From positions 30,130 through 94,129 of the forward strand of contig DASYNP010000175.1 of assembly GCA_036008465.1 (NCBI GenBank): a stretch of 64,000 nucleotides of DNA, written 5' to 3'. The notes beneath the pieces are model-generated. The model was not told the DNA's origin and made no database searches. It was given only the letters and a program-made list of their open reading frames with translations. The position numbers were made by a program, and so were the translations under genes. Below, one piece after another: positions 9,454 through 17,395 of this stretch. Every line of letters starts with the position of its first letter. Position 1 is the first letter of the stretch. The DNA comes from DASPSM01 sp036008465 (lineage in GTDB: Bacteria > Planctomycetota > Planctomycetia > Planctomycetales > Planctomycetaceae).

Positions 9454-9711
9454 ATGGCATCCGGACGAACAGGCCAAGAGGGCTGTGAGGTCAATGTGGG
9501 TCAAATGGAGCGATTGGCGTCGGTCATCGCGGGTGGCACGATTCTGATGACCATGGGCGGCCTGCGCTCGTTGCGAGGAGCTGCAGCCACTGCCATCGGC
9601 GCCGGCCTGATTTGGCGCGGCCTAAGCGGGCATTGTGGTCTCTATCAACGCCTCGGCGTCGACACCGCCGAGCAGGAAAGTTCCGCCGCCGCGGGCCGGA
9701 TGGAATCTTGA
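9454..9711 (+). CDS. DUF2892 (YgaP-like) small membrane protein
   Basis: An 85-residue protein. The core NVGQMERLASVIAGGTILMT, the hydrophobic segments and GLIWRGLSGHCGLYQRLGVDT match the YgaP_TM/DUF2892 pattern (N-V-G-x-x-E-R near the start, then R-G-x-x-G-H-C-x-x-Y-x-x-L-G). Two membrane segments are predicted. The family is found alone or joined to rhodanese and is often stress-induced; no reaction is known for the stand-alone form. It is divergent from ku. AGGAG (at TGAGGAGTAAGTC) sits about seven bases before the ATG. Confidence 0.78.
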   Translation: MASGRTGQEGCEVNVGQMERLASVIAGGTILMTMGGLRSLRGAAATAIGAGLIWRGLSGHCGLYQRLGVDTAEQESSAAAGRMES

Positions 9712-9794
9712 CGCTTGGCTCTCTCAGCAGGGCTTTCAACGGTTGTAAGTCCTGGACCGCTCACTATCGCGCGGCTCTTATTCGTGTCCCTGCT

Positions 9795-10235
9795 CTATGC
9801 ATAGGGCGAGACCGATTCGCGCCCTTTCGCGGAGAGACCGCCGATGGCCACGCCTCCACGTGTGATGGCTCCAAGGGCCACACCGCCCACTGCGAATCCA
9901 CCGACCGCCACGCCGCCGAATGCGGCGAGCAGGCCCAGGGTGCAACCGCCAACTGCGATCAAGCCTTCCGAAAGTCCCCCCACTGCGACCACTCCTTGAG
10001 CAAGCCCGCCGATCGCCAGGACTCCTGTCGCCTGGTCCCCAATGGCAATCAAGGCTTTCGCATGGCCATGCCGCTCGCCGCGGCTGGGCTGTGGGCCGAT
10101 CGCGATCTCGAAGAGCGGCAATCCGGCGATCCGCGTTCGAGATCGCTTCCGGATCGCCGTTGGGTGATTGCCAGGGAGTAGTTGCCTGACAAATCGGGCC
10201 GTGTGCGACTGTCGCGAGGTTGAGAAATAGCTCAT
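9795..10235 (-). CDS. Glycine-rich decapeptide-repeat hydrophobic protein
   Basis: A 146-residue protein with a basic N-terminus, a short conserved-looking lead-in (RTRIAGLPLFEIAIGPQPSR) and then six or seven near-repeats of ten residues of the type x-x-A-x-G-G-x-x-x-G (for example VLAIGGLAQG, VVAVGGLSEG, LIAVGGCTLG, GFAVGGVALG). The repeats are uncharged and could form a beta-solenoid or membrane-associated stack. I recall similar unnamed proteins in planctomycetes but cannot assign a function. Antisense ORFs here are shadows: only this frame gives regular repeats. The ATG start has a weak ribosome site. Confidence 0.6.
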   Translation of the reverse strand: MSYFSTSRQSHTARFVRQLLPGNHPTAIRKRSRTRIAGLPLFEIAIGPQPSRGERHGHAKALIAIGDQATGVLAIGGLAQGVVAVGGLSEGLIAVGGCTLGLLAAFGGVAVGGFAVGGVALGAITRGGVAIGGLSAKGRESVSPYA

Positions 10236-10294
10236 CGCGAACTCACAGGATTATTCTTCTGCCGGGACCTCGCGCCACCGCGCTGCCTGGGCCG

Positions 10295-10630
10295 TCAGGC
10301 GACTTTTCTGCGCCGCAGCATACGCGTGACTTTTAACAGCCGAAGCGTGCGGGTACGACGCCGCAGGACGTCCGCATCGTGCTCTTTTGATCGCCTCTTG
10401 CTGATCGCATGGCCTGCCCAGCCGCCAAGGACGACACCCGTCGCCATCCACGAGTAGACGCCCACGCTGCCAGCACCCGCAGCGCCCGCAGCAACACTCA
10501 CAAGGGCCGCTCCCACCGTGGAACCAAAACTCGTCCCCACGGGATGATGAACGAGAATCTTATTGGCCCCGGTACGGAATCTGGCGGCCGGAGAAAGGTG
10601 TGGGCTGACGGGCACGGGATTTTGAGTCAT
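10295..10630 (-). CDS. Small glycine-zipper-like membrane protein
   Basis: A protein of about 111 residues. VHHPVGTSFGSTVGAALVSVAAGAAGAGSVGVYSWMATGVVLGGWAGHAI is small-residue-rich and hydrophobic (glycine-zipper-like), followed by a strongly basic C-terminus. ATG 10630 is favoured over GTG 10642 because AGGAAG lies about 11 bases upstream. The HPVGT...GA pattern occurs in unnamed stress-associated small proteins of many bacteria. Predicted to be membrane-associated; function unknown. It lies downstream of the possible CPVCG ORF on the same strand. Confidence 0.55.
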   Translation of the reverse strand: MTQNPVPVSPHLSPAARFRTGANKILVHHPVGTSFGSTVGAALVSVAAGAAGAGSVGVYSWMATGVVLGGWAGHAISKRRSKEHDADVLRRRTRTLRLLKVTRMLRRRKVA

Positions 10631-10634
10631 ATCT

Positions 10635-10892
10635 TTAAGCACTTCCTATGCGTTGGTTCGCGATCCAATCAAATTCAACACGCGATATTCCGGGAAGTGC
10701 AAGTTGCGTACCCCTGGCCGACACCCAACAGTGTTTACTTTGGATTGGCGAATGCGCTCGGCTCGACGCTCTCACCTCCTTTAACAAGCGCTCGGCGACG
10801 TATCCGCACACTGGACAGGGCGTTACCGCGCTCCCCGCCACAATCTTCGGATCCCTCCTGGCACACAGTTTGCGATCCGTCAAATCTGTCAT
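10635..10892 (-). CDS. Possible small CPVCG-containing protein
   Basis: An 85-residue frame beginning MTDLTDRKLCARRDP, with a TPCPVCGYVAERLLKEV zinc-knuckle-like block. Its TAA stop falls four bases before the ATG of the following gene, an operon-like spacing, and GGGA precedes the ATG. Against it: codon usage is mixed, only one CxxC pair is present, and I recognise no family. It occupies most of the 375-base gap before the DUF892 gene, which would otherwise be the divergent promoter region. Low confidence. Confidence 0.3.
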   Translation of the reverse strand: MTDLTDRKLCARRDPKIVAGSAVTPCPVCGYVAERLLKEVRASSRAHSPIQSKHCWVSARGTQLALPGISRVEFDWIANQRIGSA

Positions 10893-11005
10893 TTTTCCCA
10901 GGTCGCTTGGAACGGAGGAACGGCACGGCAACCCCAGATACTGACAATGCCGTCCCCGCCGCGCGAATCATAAAGACCGATTGGATTCAAAAAGGAGCCC
11001 CAGGG

Positions 11006-11509
11006 ATGAAGATGAAGACTTTGAACGATTTGTTTTTGCACGAGCTCAAGGATCTCTACAGCGCCGAAAAGCAGCTGACCAAAGCGCTGCCCAAGATGGC
11101 CAAGGCGGCCAATAACGATTCCTTGAAGGAAGCATTCCAGAGCCATCTCGAAGAAACGCAAGGGCACGTCGAGCGGTTGGAACAGATCTTCCAACAGCTC
11201 GACGCAACGCCTCGCGGCACGAAATGCAAGGCGATGGAAGGCCTGATTGAAGAGGGCAAGGAACTCATGGAAGAGGACATGGAGGCCGACGTGATGGATG
11301 CCGCCCTGATCTGCGCGGCGCAGCGCGTCGAACACTATGAAATCGCGGGCTATGGCGGAGCGCGGACCTTTGCCGAACGCTTGGGCAACGACGAAGCCGC
11401 GAAGCTCTTGCAGCAGACGCTCGACGAGGAGGCGGCTGCGGACAAGAAGCTGACGGAGATTTCTAACACAGTAAACGAAGCGGCGCTTTCGGGCGCCGAA
11501 CGCGATTAA
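11006..11509 (+). CDS. YciE/YciF-type ferroxidase family protein (DUF892)
   Basis: A 167-residue four-helix ferritin-like protein. TLNDLFLHELKDLYSAEKQL, ETQGHVERLEQIF, the ALICAAQRVEHYEIAGYGGAR helix and LLQQTLDEEAAADKKLTEI give the paired Glu/His metal-ligand pattern (E-x-x-H) of DUF892 diiron proteins. E. coli YciF/YciE are stress-induced. Oxidation of iron or protection from oxidative or osmotic stress is likely but not shown. The start is set by AAAGGAG ten bases before ATG 11006; the frame is open further upstream but that part is not protein-like. Confidence 0.88.
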   Translation: MKMKTLNDLFLHELKDLYSAEKQLTKALPKMAKAANNDSLKEAFQSHLEETQGHVERLEQIFQQLDATPRGTKCKAMEGLIEEGKELMEEDMEADVMDAALICAAQRVEHYEIAGYGGARTFAERLGNDEAAKLLQQTLDEEAAADKKLTEISNTVNEAALSGAERD

Positions 11510-11619
11510 GGGGAGGGAGTCGACGCGATGTCCGACCGAGTCGGGCGTCGCGATGGGGCAGGGAGCCCACAATGAGTTCAGAATCCACCGACGCGCGGGC
11601 CAAATAAGGGAGAATGATC

Positions 11620-11787
11620 ATGTTGGGTTGGGCAATTACTTTTCTCATCATTGCGTTGATCGCCGCGATTATGGGTTTTGGCGTGGTAGCGGGAACCGCA
11701 GCCGCCGTGGCCAAGGTCATTTTCGTAGTCTTCATCGTGCTGTTCCTGATCAGTTTGGTGACGGGCCAACGCACGCCAGTGCCCTAA
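11620..11787 (+). CDS. DUF1328 (YtjA family) small membrane protein
   Basis: A 55-residue protein. MLGWAITFLIIALIAAIMGF, GVVAGTAAAVAKVIFVVFIV and LFLISLVTG reproduce the two-helix DUF1328/YtjA pattern almost completely (L-x-W-A-x-x-F-x-x-x-A-x-x-A-x-x-x-G-F then A-K-x-x-F). AAGGGAG sits about seven bases before the ATG. The family is found in general stress regulons, and its role is unknown. It lies 110 bases after the DUF892 gene on the same strand. Confidence 0.87.
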   Translation: MLGWAITFLIIALIAAIMGFGVVAGTAAAVAKVIFVVFIVLFLISLVTGQRTPVP

Positions 11788-11898
11788 GCGTCCTAAAAAT
11801 CGCACACATCGGTGCGGGGCCCTTGAGACAAGACAATCGGGCAGCGACTGATGGCACGGGCAGATCTGTTCCCCATCGGGATCGACGCTCGAAACCGA

Positions 11899-12567
11899 TC
11901 AGTCGTGTTGCCCGAGTAAGCCGGCCGCGATCGAAAGATCGGCAGCCAACTCTCGTCGCATGCGTTGCCGCGCAGAGCGTTCGGGCTCTCGCAATACTGC
12001 CGATGGATGGTGCGTGGCTACGGCTTTCGTTCCATTCGCCAGCTCAACGGGCTGGCCTCTTTGCCGGCTTACGCGGAAGGCGCGCCCCAAGATCGTCTGC
12101 GCGGCGGTCGCCCCCAAGCAAACGATCACGCTCGGCTTGACCACCTCCAACTCGGTATCCAACCAGGGGCGGCAGGCTGCGATTTCCCGTGCGGTCGGCT
12201 TCTTGTGCAGCCGGCGCTTGCCCCGCGGCTCCCATTTGAAGTGTTTGACCGCATTCGTCACGTAGACGTCCGCGCGGTTGAGACCCGCTTCAACCAGCGC
12301 CTCATTGAGCAGACGCCCTGCTGGCCCGACGAACGGTTTTCCCTGCAAATCTTCTTGATCCCCGGGAGTTTCGCCCACCAAGATCAGCCGCGCTCGGGCG
12401 GGACCTTCGCCAAAAACGGTCTGCGTGGCATGCTGATAAAGGGAACATCCCTTACACCCCCTAGCGGCCCGAATCAATGTCGGCAGAGTCAGTTTTCGCG
12501 GCAGGAAGTCAGCTGCTGATGTCGGCTTCCCTCCCGGTGCCAAGTGTTTTCGAGCGGATTTAATCAT
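11899..12567 (-). CDS. udgX: UdgX-type uracil-DNA glycosylase
   Basis: A UDG-superfamily enzyme of 222 residues. CKGC (Cys38, Cys41) begins the 4Fe-4S site. GETPGDQEDLQGKPFVGPAG (65-84) is motif A in its UdgX form. NAVKHFKW leads into GKRRLHKKP, the KRRIH-type loop that defines UdgX; His121 corresponds to the His (109 in Mycobacterium smegmatis) that becomes covalently joined to the abasic sugar after uracil removal. ATHHPSAVLR (184-193) is motif B. The start follows AGGAGG five bases upstream. It is divergent from recQ with a 135-base shared promoter region and close to ku, so it belongs to a repair cluster. Confidence 0.92.
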   Translation of the reverse strand: MIKSARKHLAPGGKPTSAADFLPRKLTLPTLIRAARGCKGCSLYQHATQTVFGEGPARARLILVGETPGDQEDLQGKPFVGPAGRLLNEALVEAGLNRADVYVTNAVKHFKWEPRGKRRLHKKPTAREIAACRPWLDTELEVVKPSVIVCLGATAAQTILGRAFRVSRQRGQPVELANGTKAVATHHPSAVLREPERSARQRMRRELAADLSIAAGLLGQHD

Positions 12568-12702
12568 TCGTGCCTCCTGCCCACACTCTCGGGGAACCGA
12601 AAGGGTTCCACTTCAGCCAACCTCGCCATGCCAGTATTCGCCAATCGCAAAACGCTTGCCATGCGTTGAGCGTACGGCAGACAACCGGATATATGTCATT
12701 GC

Positions 12703-14526
12703 ATGGACGAGCTTCGGGCCATCCTGCAAAAGTATTGGGGCTACGACGCTTTCCGCCCGCTGCAGGCGGAGGCTATGCAGGCCGTGGTGGCAGGCCGCGA
12801 TTCAGTCGTGGTGCTGCCGACGGGCGGCGGAAAGTCGCTCTGCTTTCAGGCGCCCGCACTTTGTCAGCCGGGCCTGGCTGTGGTCGTTTCGCCCTTGATC
12901 TCGCTGATGAAGGATCAGGTCGATGCACTTTGCGACTGCGGAGTGCCTGCCGCCTGCGTCAACAGCACGCTGTTGCCCGGTGAAAAACGTCAGGTCGCGG
13001 AAGACATTCGGTCGGGCCGCGTCAAGATTTTGTATCTCTCCCCGGAGCGACTGATGACGGACCGCACGCTGGAATTCCTCAAAGGGGTTTCGGTGTCGTT
13101 TTTCGCCATTGACGAGGCCCATTGCATCAGCGAGTGGGGGCACGACTTCCGCCCGGAGTACCGGACGCTGCGGCGCTTGAAAGAGACGTTTCCCGGCGTG
13201 GCCGTGCATGCTTACACGGCAACGGCGACACACCGTGTCCGCGACGACGTGGTTCGCGAGCTGCAACTGGCGAATCCGGAAATCCTGATCGGTTCGTTCG
13301 ACCGGCCCAACCTCGTATATCGCGTGCAGCCGCGCAAGGAACTGCGGCGCCAGGTGCGCGAAGTCATCGACCGCCATCCGGACGATGCGGGATTGATTTA
13401 CTGCATTCGCCGCACCGACGTCGAGGAGCTGTGTGCCGACCTGCAAGCGGCCGGCTGCAAGGCCCTCCCCTATCACGCAGGTCTCCCTGATGAAGTGCGT
13501 AGAGCCAACCAGGATGCCTTCATCAACGATCGCGCAAGGATCATTGTCGCGACCGTCGCCTTTGGGATGGGAATCGATAAGTCAGACGTGCGTTACGTGA
13601 TCCATGCGGCCGCGCCCAAGTCGCTCGAGAATTATCTGCAAGAGTCGGGACGCGCCGGGCGGGACGGCCTCGAAGCCGAATGCTGCCTCTTCTATTCCGC
13701 CGGCGATTTTCGGACGTGGCGAAGAATGCAGGAGGAGCTGCCGGAAGCCGCCCTCAACGCGGCGGTGGCGTTGCTCTCGGCTATCGACGGCTATTGCAGC
13801 GGAGTGATCTGCCGCCATCGCGTGCTCGCCGCGTACTTTGGGCAAGAATTAGAAGCTGAAAACTGCGGCGCGTGCGACGTTTGCCTGGCCGAGCTTGACC
13901 TGGCGGAGAACCCGCTCGTCCTGGGCCAGAAGATCCTGTCGTGCGTCCATCGTTTGGGCGAAAATTTCGGCGGAGAGTACACAGCGCAGGTGCTCGCCGG
14001 CGCTCGCGAGCAGAGAATCTTGGCCAACGCTCACGACAAACTCAGCACTTGGGGCATACTGACCGGTGAAGACAAAAAGAGCATTCGTGTCTGGATCGAA
14101 CAGCTTGTCGGTCAGGGTTTCCTCGCGAAAAGTGGCGATTACAACGTCTTGCGAATCACAGCGGAGGGGCGTCGCTTGCTGCGCGGCGAATCGACTCCGA
14201 GGCTTTTGCGACCGGCAAAGCGGCCCCGCAAATCCTCGCAAGCGGCCCGCGATTCCTGGGACGGAGTCGACCGCGACGTCTTCGAGACCCTGCGGCAATT
14301 TCGACGCGACAAAGCGGCCGAACGGGGGCAGGCGCCGTTTATTCTGTTCAGCGATGCGACGCTCCGCGACCTGGCTCGCCATCGACCGACGACGCTGGCC
14401 GATCTGCGCGGCATTCGCGGCATTGGGGACAAGAAGCTGGCCGACTACGGAACCGATCTCATTCGTCTCTTGAGCGCGGGCGCACAAAAAAGCGCCCGGA
14501 GCAGCGATAGCCGCTCCGGGCGCTAG
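12703..14526 (+). CDS. recQ: ATP-dependent DNA helicase RecQ
   Basis: A 607-residue RecQ with full domain order. The helicase core has GYDAFRPLQAEAM (motif 0), VVLPTGGGKSLCFQ (Walker A), FFAIDEAHCISEWGHDFRPEY (DEAH and the RecQ aromatic loop), IVATVAFGMGIDKSDVR and the arginine finger block ESGRAGRDG. A zinc-binding segment follows (CRHRV through ENCGACDVC), then a winged-helix RQC domain and an HRDC domain at the C-terminus (LRDLARHRPTTLADLRGIRGIGDKKLADYG). It unwinds DNA 3' to 5' in recombination and repair. The last codons lie inside a perfect hairpin that also serves as a terminator for the opposite strand. Confidence 0.95.
   Translation: MDELRAILQKYWGYDAFRPLQAEAMQAVVAGRDSVVVLPTGGGKSLCFQAPALCQPGLAVVVSPLISLMKDQVDALCDCGVPAACVNSTLLPGEKRQVAEDIRSGRVKILYLSPERLMTDRTLEFLKGVSVSFFAIDEAHCISEWGHDFRPEYRTLRRLKETFPGVAVHAYTATATHRVRDDVVRELQLANPEILIGSFDRPNLVYRVQPRKELRRQVREVIDRHPDDAGLIYCIRRTDVEELCADLQAAGCKALPYHAGLPDEVRRANQDAFINDRARIIVATVAFGMGIDKSDVRYVIHAAAPKSLENYLQESGRAGRDGLEAECCLFYSAGDFRTWRRMQEELPEAALNAAVALLSAIDGYCSGVICRHRVLAAYFGQELEAENCGACDVCLAELDLAENPLVLGQKILSCVHRLGENFGGEYTAQVLAGAREQRILANAHDKLSTWGILTGEDKKSIRVWIEQLVGQGFLAKSGDYNVLRITAEGRRLLRGESTPRLLRPAKRPRKSSQAARDSWDGVDRDVFETLRQFRRDKAAERGQAPFILFSDATLRDLARHRPTTLADLRGIRGIGDKKLADYGTDLIRLLSAGAQKSARSSDSRSGR
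14490..14524 (-). terminator. Intrinsic terminator of the minus strand, embedded in the recQ 3' end
   Basis: AGCGCCCGGAGC (14491-14502) pairs perfectly with GCTCCGGGCGCT (14513-14524), a 12-bp GC-rich stem with a 10-base loop. Read on the minus strand it is followed at once by TTTTTT (AAAAA run at 14485-14490 on the plus strand). It therefore fits termination of the 42-aa gene transcribed toward it, while encoding the last residues of RecQ. Confidence 0.75.
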
Positions 14527-14594
14527 CACTCCTCGGGGAGGACCAGCCGCCCCGAATTTTATGCCGTGCTCCCGTTCCGTGGGGCGCGGTCGTG

Positions 14595-14723
14595 TCACTG
14601 TCCCAACATCTTCGCGATGACGAAGATCACAAACGCGCCGAACACTCCCCCGCCAGCGAGCAGGTAAACGAGCGAATATCCGATTGCGCTGACAACGGGC
14701 ACCATATGAATCAGGCTGTCCAT
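14595..14723 (-). CDS. 42-residue single-helix membrane protein
   Basis: MDSLIHMVPVVSAIGYSLVY continues into a hydrophobic LLAGGGVFGAFVIFVIAKMLG tail, so nearly the whole protein is one or two membrane segments. ATG 14723 is preceded by GGAG at a spacing of eight; the longer ORF start at 14777 has no ribosome site. A strong minus-strand terminator lies 70 bases downstream, which supports a real transcript. Function unknown. It resembles the small membrane proteins found elsewhere in this stress-type cluster. Confidence 0.6.
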   Translation of the reverse strand: MDSLIHMVPVVSAIGYSLVYLLAGGGVFGAFVIFVIAKMLGQ

Positions 14724-14930
14724 GTTTGTTCTCCGGGTATCAAGTTCTGCGTGAAATCGCGTGGAAATCCACGCCACGCATTAAAGCAACCGTTGTGCCA
14801 ATCCCGGAAAACGCCTTCGGAACCGCCTTAGAGCGGTGCCCCGCCAGTCGTTGACGCCTGACGGCGCACTGTGACCGCGCGCAGCTCATGGCCTGTGGGC
14901 GAGAGCGGGACCCCCCGGCTGGCTCGGTTT

Positions 14931-16082
14931 CTATGACCGGCCAGGCATCAAGTATCGCACGCAGACCGGTTGATGGATTCGCAGCTTCTGGCCGGTCGGT
15001 CGCAGGTGACCGTTGGCGGCGTCGATGCGAAACACGACCACCGAGTCGGAATCCTGGTTGGCGGCCAGCAAAAACGAGCCGGTCGGATCGATGGCGATAT
15101 TTCGTGGTGTCTTGCCTTGCGTCGGCTCATGTCCCTCGGAACTCAGTTTGCCGCTAGCCGCATCGACCGTGAAGAGGGCAATGCTGTCGTGTCCGCGGTT
15201 CGCCCCGTAGACGAATTTCCCGGACGGGTGCACGACGACTTCGGAGGCTGTATTCACCCCGCGGAAATCCTTTGGCAACGTCGAGACGACTTGAACGCGA
15301 GAGAGCGTGCCGTTTTCTGCGTCGTACCAAAAGGCGGTGATCGTGCTGTCGAGTTCGTCGATCGCATAGGCGAAGCGGCCGGTCGGGTCAAAGGCAAAAT
15401 GTCGTGGCCCTGCGCCCGGCGCGAACTTTACCGCGGGCGATTGATTCGGCGATAGCTTGCCCGCCCCCGGGTCAAACCGGTAGACGAAGATCTTGTCAAC
15501 GCCCAAGTCGGCAACAAAGGCAAAACGATTTGCCGCGTCCAGATTGACCGAATGCGCGTGGGGTCCTTCTTGCCGCTCACGATTCACTCCCTTACCGCGG
15601 TGCACGAGTAATGATGAGACCGGCCTCAAGCCGCCGCGTTCGTCGATCGGCAGGACAGCGACCGAACCCCCTTCGTAGTTCGCGACAAGGACATTCTTCC
15701 CGGCTTTGTCGACGACCAGATGACAGGGGCCAGCGCCACCTGAAATCTGCTCATTGATAGGGCGAAGCACGCCGGTCTCCGGCACGATCGAGAACGCCAG
15801 CACCCCGCCCGACCGTCGTCCGCCCAGCGACGAGACTTCGGCCACCGCATAAAGGTGCCGGTGATCTGGATGCAGGGCCACAAATGAAGCATTGACGGCT
15901 CGCCCGGCCAGGCGCGGCTCGGACACATTCCCCGTTGCCAAATCTAATTCGGCAACGAACACCCCCTCATTGGCTGCCTGACCATACGTGCCGAAATAGA
16001 CCCGTTCTCGGCCTTCGGCAGCCACCGTCGTCGAAGCCAGGGCGATCACGCAACCCACGGCAAGCGTTTGCATGGCTTTCAT
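14931..16082 (-). CDS. Secreted lactonase of the 6-phosphogluconolactonase (YbhE/COG2706) beta-propeller family
   Basis: A signal peptide (MKAMQTLAVGCVIALASTTVAA) is followed by a seven-bladed propeller of about 360 residues. VYFGTYGQAANEGVFVAELD, GAGPCHLVVDKAGKNVLVANY, GPHAHSVNLDAANRFAFVADLG, GAGPRHFAFDPTGRFAYAIDEL and TPRNIAIDPTGSFLLAANQDS are the recurring blade motifs of this family. Cytosolic members hydrolyse 6-phosphogluconolactone; an exported member more probably acts on another sugar lactone (inference). ATG 16082 has AGGGG nine bases upstream and starts the signal peptide. It lies 16 bases after the nucleoside hydrolase-like gene, so one operon is likely. Confidence 0.87.
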   Translation of the reverse strand: MKAMQTLAVGCVIALASTTVAAEGRERVYFGTYGQAANEGVFVAELDLATGNVSEPRLAGRAVNASFVALHPDHRHLYAVAEVSSLGGRRSGGVLAFSIVPETGVLRPINEQISGGAGPCHLVVDKAGKNVLVANYEGGSVAVLPIDERGGLRPVSSLLVHRGKGVNRERQEGPHAHSVNLDAANRFAFVADLGVDKIFVYRFDPGAGKLSPNQSPAVKFAPGAGPRHFAFDPTGRFAYAIDELDSTITAFWYDAENGTLSRVQVVSTLPKDFRGVNTASEVVVHPSGKFVYGANRGHDSIALFTVDAASGKLSSEGHEPTQGKTPRNIAIDPTGSFLLAANQDSDSVVVFRIDAANGHLRPTGQKLRIHQPVCVRYLMPGRS

Positions 16083-16098
16083 AACCGTGACCCCTGCT

Positions 16099-17061
16099 TC
16101 ACCCGACGATGAGTTCAAATGTCTTATGGAAATAGTCCAACACTCCGGCTTCCGACACGCGAACGGGAACTTCCATATTGAGGCGGTGCACCGGAGTCGT
16201 CATCCGCCTGTCCGCGACCGTCATACCGCGGGTCAGCTCACCAGAAACTTCAACGTCGATTGCGGTCCGCCGGCTCTCGAACAGCTCGGGGTGCGACACG
16301 GCCGTGAGCGCCACAACTTCGCGCAGCGGAAAGCCCTCGCGCCCCAGATGCTCGTGATAAGCGCGGAAGGCGTAGGCCAGCATGCCCTTCAAGAACCTGG
16401 CCCGACGGTTGCTCTCGTCGTCGACCAGATTCTGAATCTGGTTCATCGCGAGCATGACCTGCCGACTGATGTCTAAGGGGATCAGCGACTTCGTCGCCGG
16501 CATGCGCAGGACATTGCGGGCCGCTTCGGGGTCGCAATAGATGTTCAACTCCGCTGATGCCGTGACGTCGCCCCCGCCGTCGACAGCGCCGCCCAGACAA
16601 ATCAATCGCTTGAGGCTCGCTAGAAACTCGGGGTGGCGATCGCACGCACGTTCGACGTTGGTGAGCGGGCCTAAAGTGAGCAACGTGACATCGTTGGGCG
16701 CGGATTTCACCAGTTCGCTCAATACCCGAGCCGGATCGCGGATGTTGTGCAGGTCAGCAACTTGAACGTCGAAATCACCGAGCCCCGAGGGGCCGTTGAT
16801 TTTCATCACAATGTCGCCGGCCGGATCGAGCGGCGGGGCTTCGACGGGGACGTCGGACATCAGACCGCCGAGTCGGGGCCATTTGGCCGGGTCGAGCGTC
16901 TCGACGATCGCCTGGACATTGCGCGTCGCGGTCCGCGCCGTGACGCAACCCGCGGTCGCCGTCAAGCCGATCAGGTCGATTTCCGGATCGAACAACGCGA
17001 GCGCAATGGCCAGGGCATCGCCGATGCCGGGGTCCGCGTCGATGATGAGCTTTTGCGGCAA
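16099..17061 (-). CDS. Nucleoside hydrolase-like protein with altered active site
   Basis: Fold of the inosine/uridine-preferring nucleoside hydrolases. The N-terminal LIIDADPGIGDALAIALALF corresponds to the Ca-binding DxDxGxDD loop, but the third Asp (Asp14 in the Crithidia enzyme) is Gly. TLGPLTNVERA is the usual mid motif. The usual LHDPLA near the C-terminus reads LREVVA, replacing the family His-Asp pair by Arg-Glu, and AGN reads AGC. Catalysis may differ or be lost. I chose TTG 17061 because AAAGGAG lies five bases upstream; the longer frame to 17127 has no good site. With this start the family numbering fits exactly (D8, D10, D15). Confidence 0.8.
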   Translation of the reverse strand: MPQKLIIDADPGIGDALAIALALFDPEIDLIGLTATAGCVTARTATRNVQAIVETLDPAKWPRLGGLMSDVPVEAPPLDPAGDIVMKINGPSGLGDFDVQVADLHNIRDPARVLSELVKSAPNDVTLLTLGPLTNVERACDRHPEFLASLKRLICLGGAVDGGGDVTASAELNIYCDPEAARNVLRMPATKSLIPLDISRQVMLAMNQIQNLVDDESNRRARFLKGMLAYAFRAYHEHLGREGFPLREVVALTAVSHPELFESRRTAIDVEVSGELTRGMTVADRRMTTPVHRLNMEVPVRVSEAGVLDYFHKTFELIVG

Positions 17062-17395
17062 TGGGGCTCCTTTCCGCTCCGCCGTCCGATAGATCGCACG
17101 TCGCCGCGTAGGCCTTCCCTTCGGCATGCCAACGCCGGCAGTGCCGAGCGAAGCGGCGGCCCCATTCTACGGAAAGGCCTCTGCCGCCGCGATAGTTTGG
17201 AGCCAAACCGGCGAGCCGACAGCGTAAGCTGTCGGGTGCTTCGTTTCTTTTGACTTTCTTGGCGGTCCTGAGTCGGCGATCAAAGACCAAGCACCATCGG
17301 ACTCAAGCCTGACAGTCACCGGCGCGATACAGCAGCCGAACGATGGTTCATAGTCCGTCGGCTATCGCACGCCGCGCGCGCTCCGATAGGATGGA
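17062..17395. promoter_or_regulatory. Divergent intergenic region with a REP-like hairpin
   Basis: The 334 bases between the nucleoside hydrolase-like gene and trpD hold no supported gene. A perfect palindrome, CCGACAGC (17216-17223), GTAA loop, GCTGTCGG (17228-17235), is of the kind dispersed in planctomycete genomes. Promoters for both flanking genes must lie here, but I see no convincing -10/-35 pair. Confidence 0.5.
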
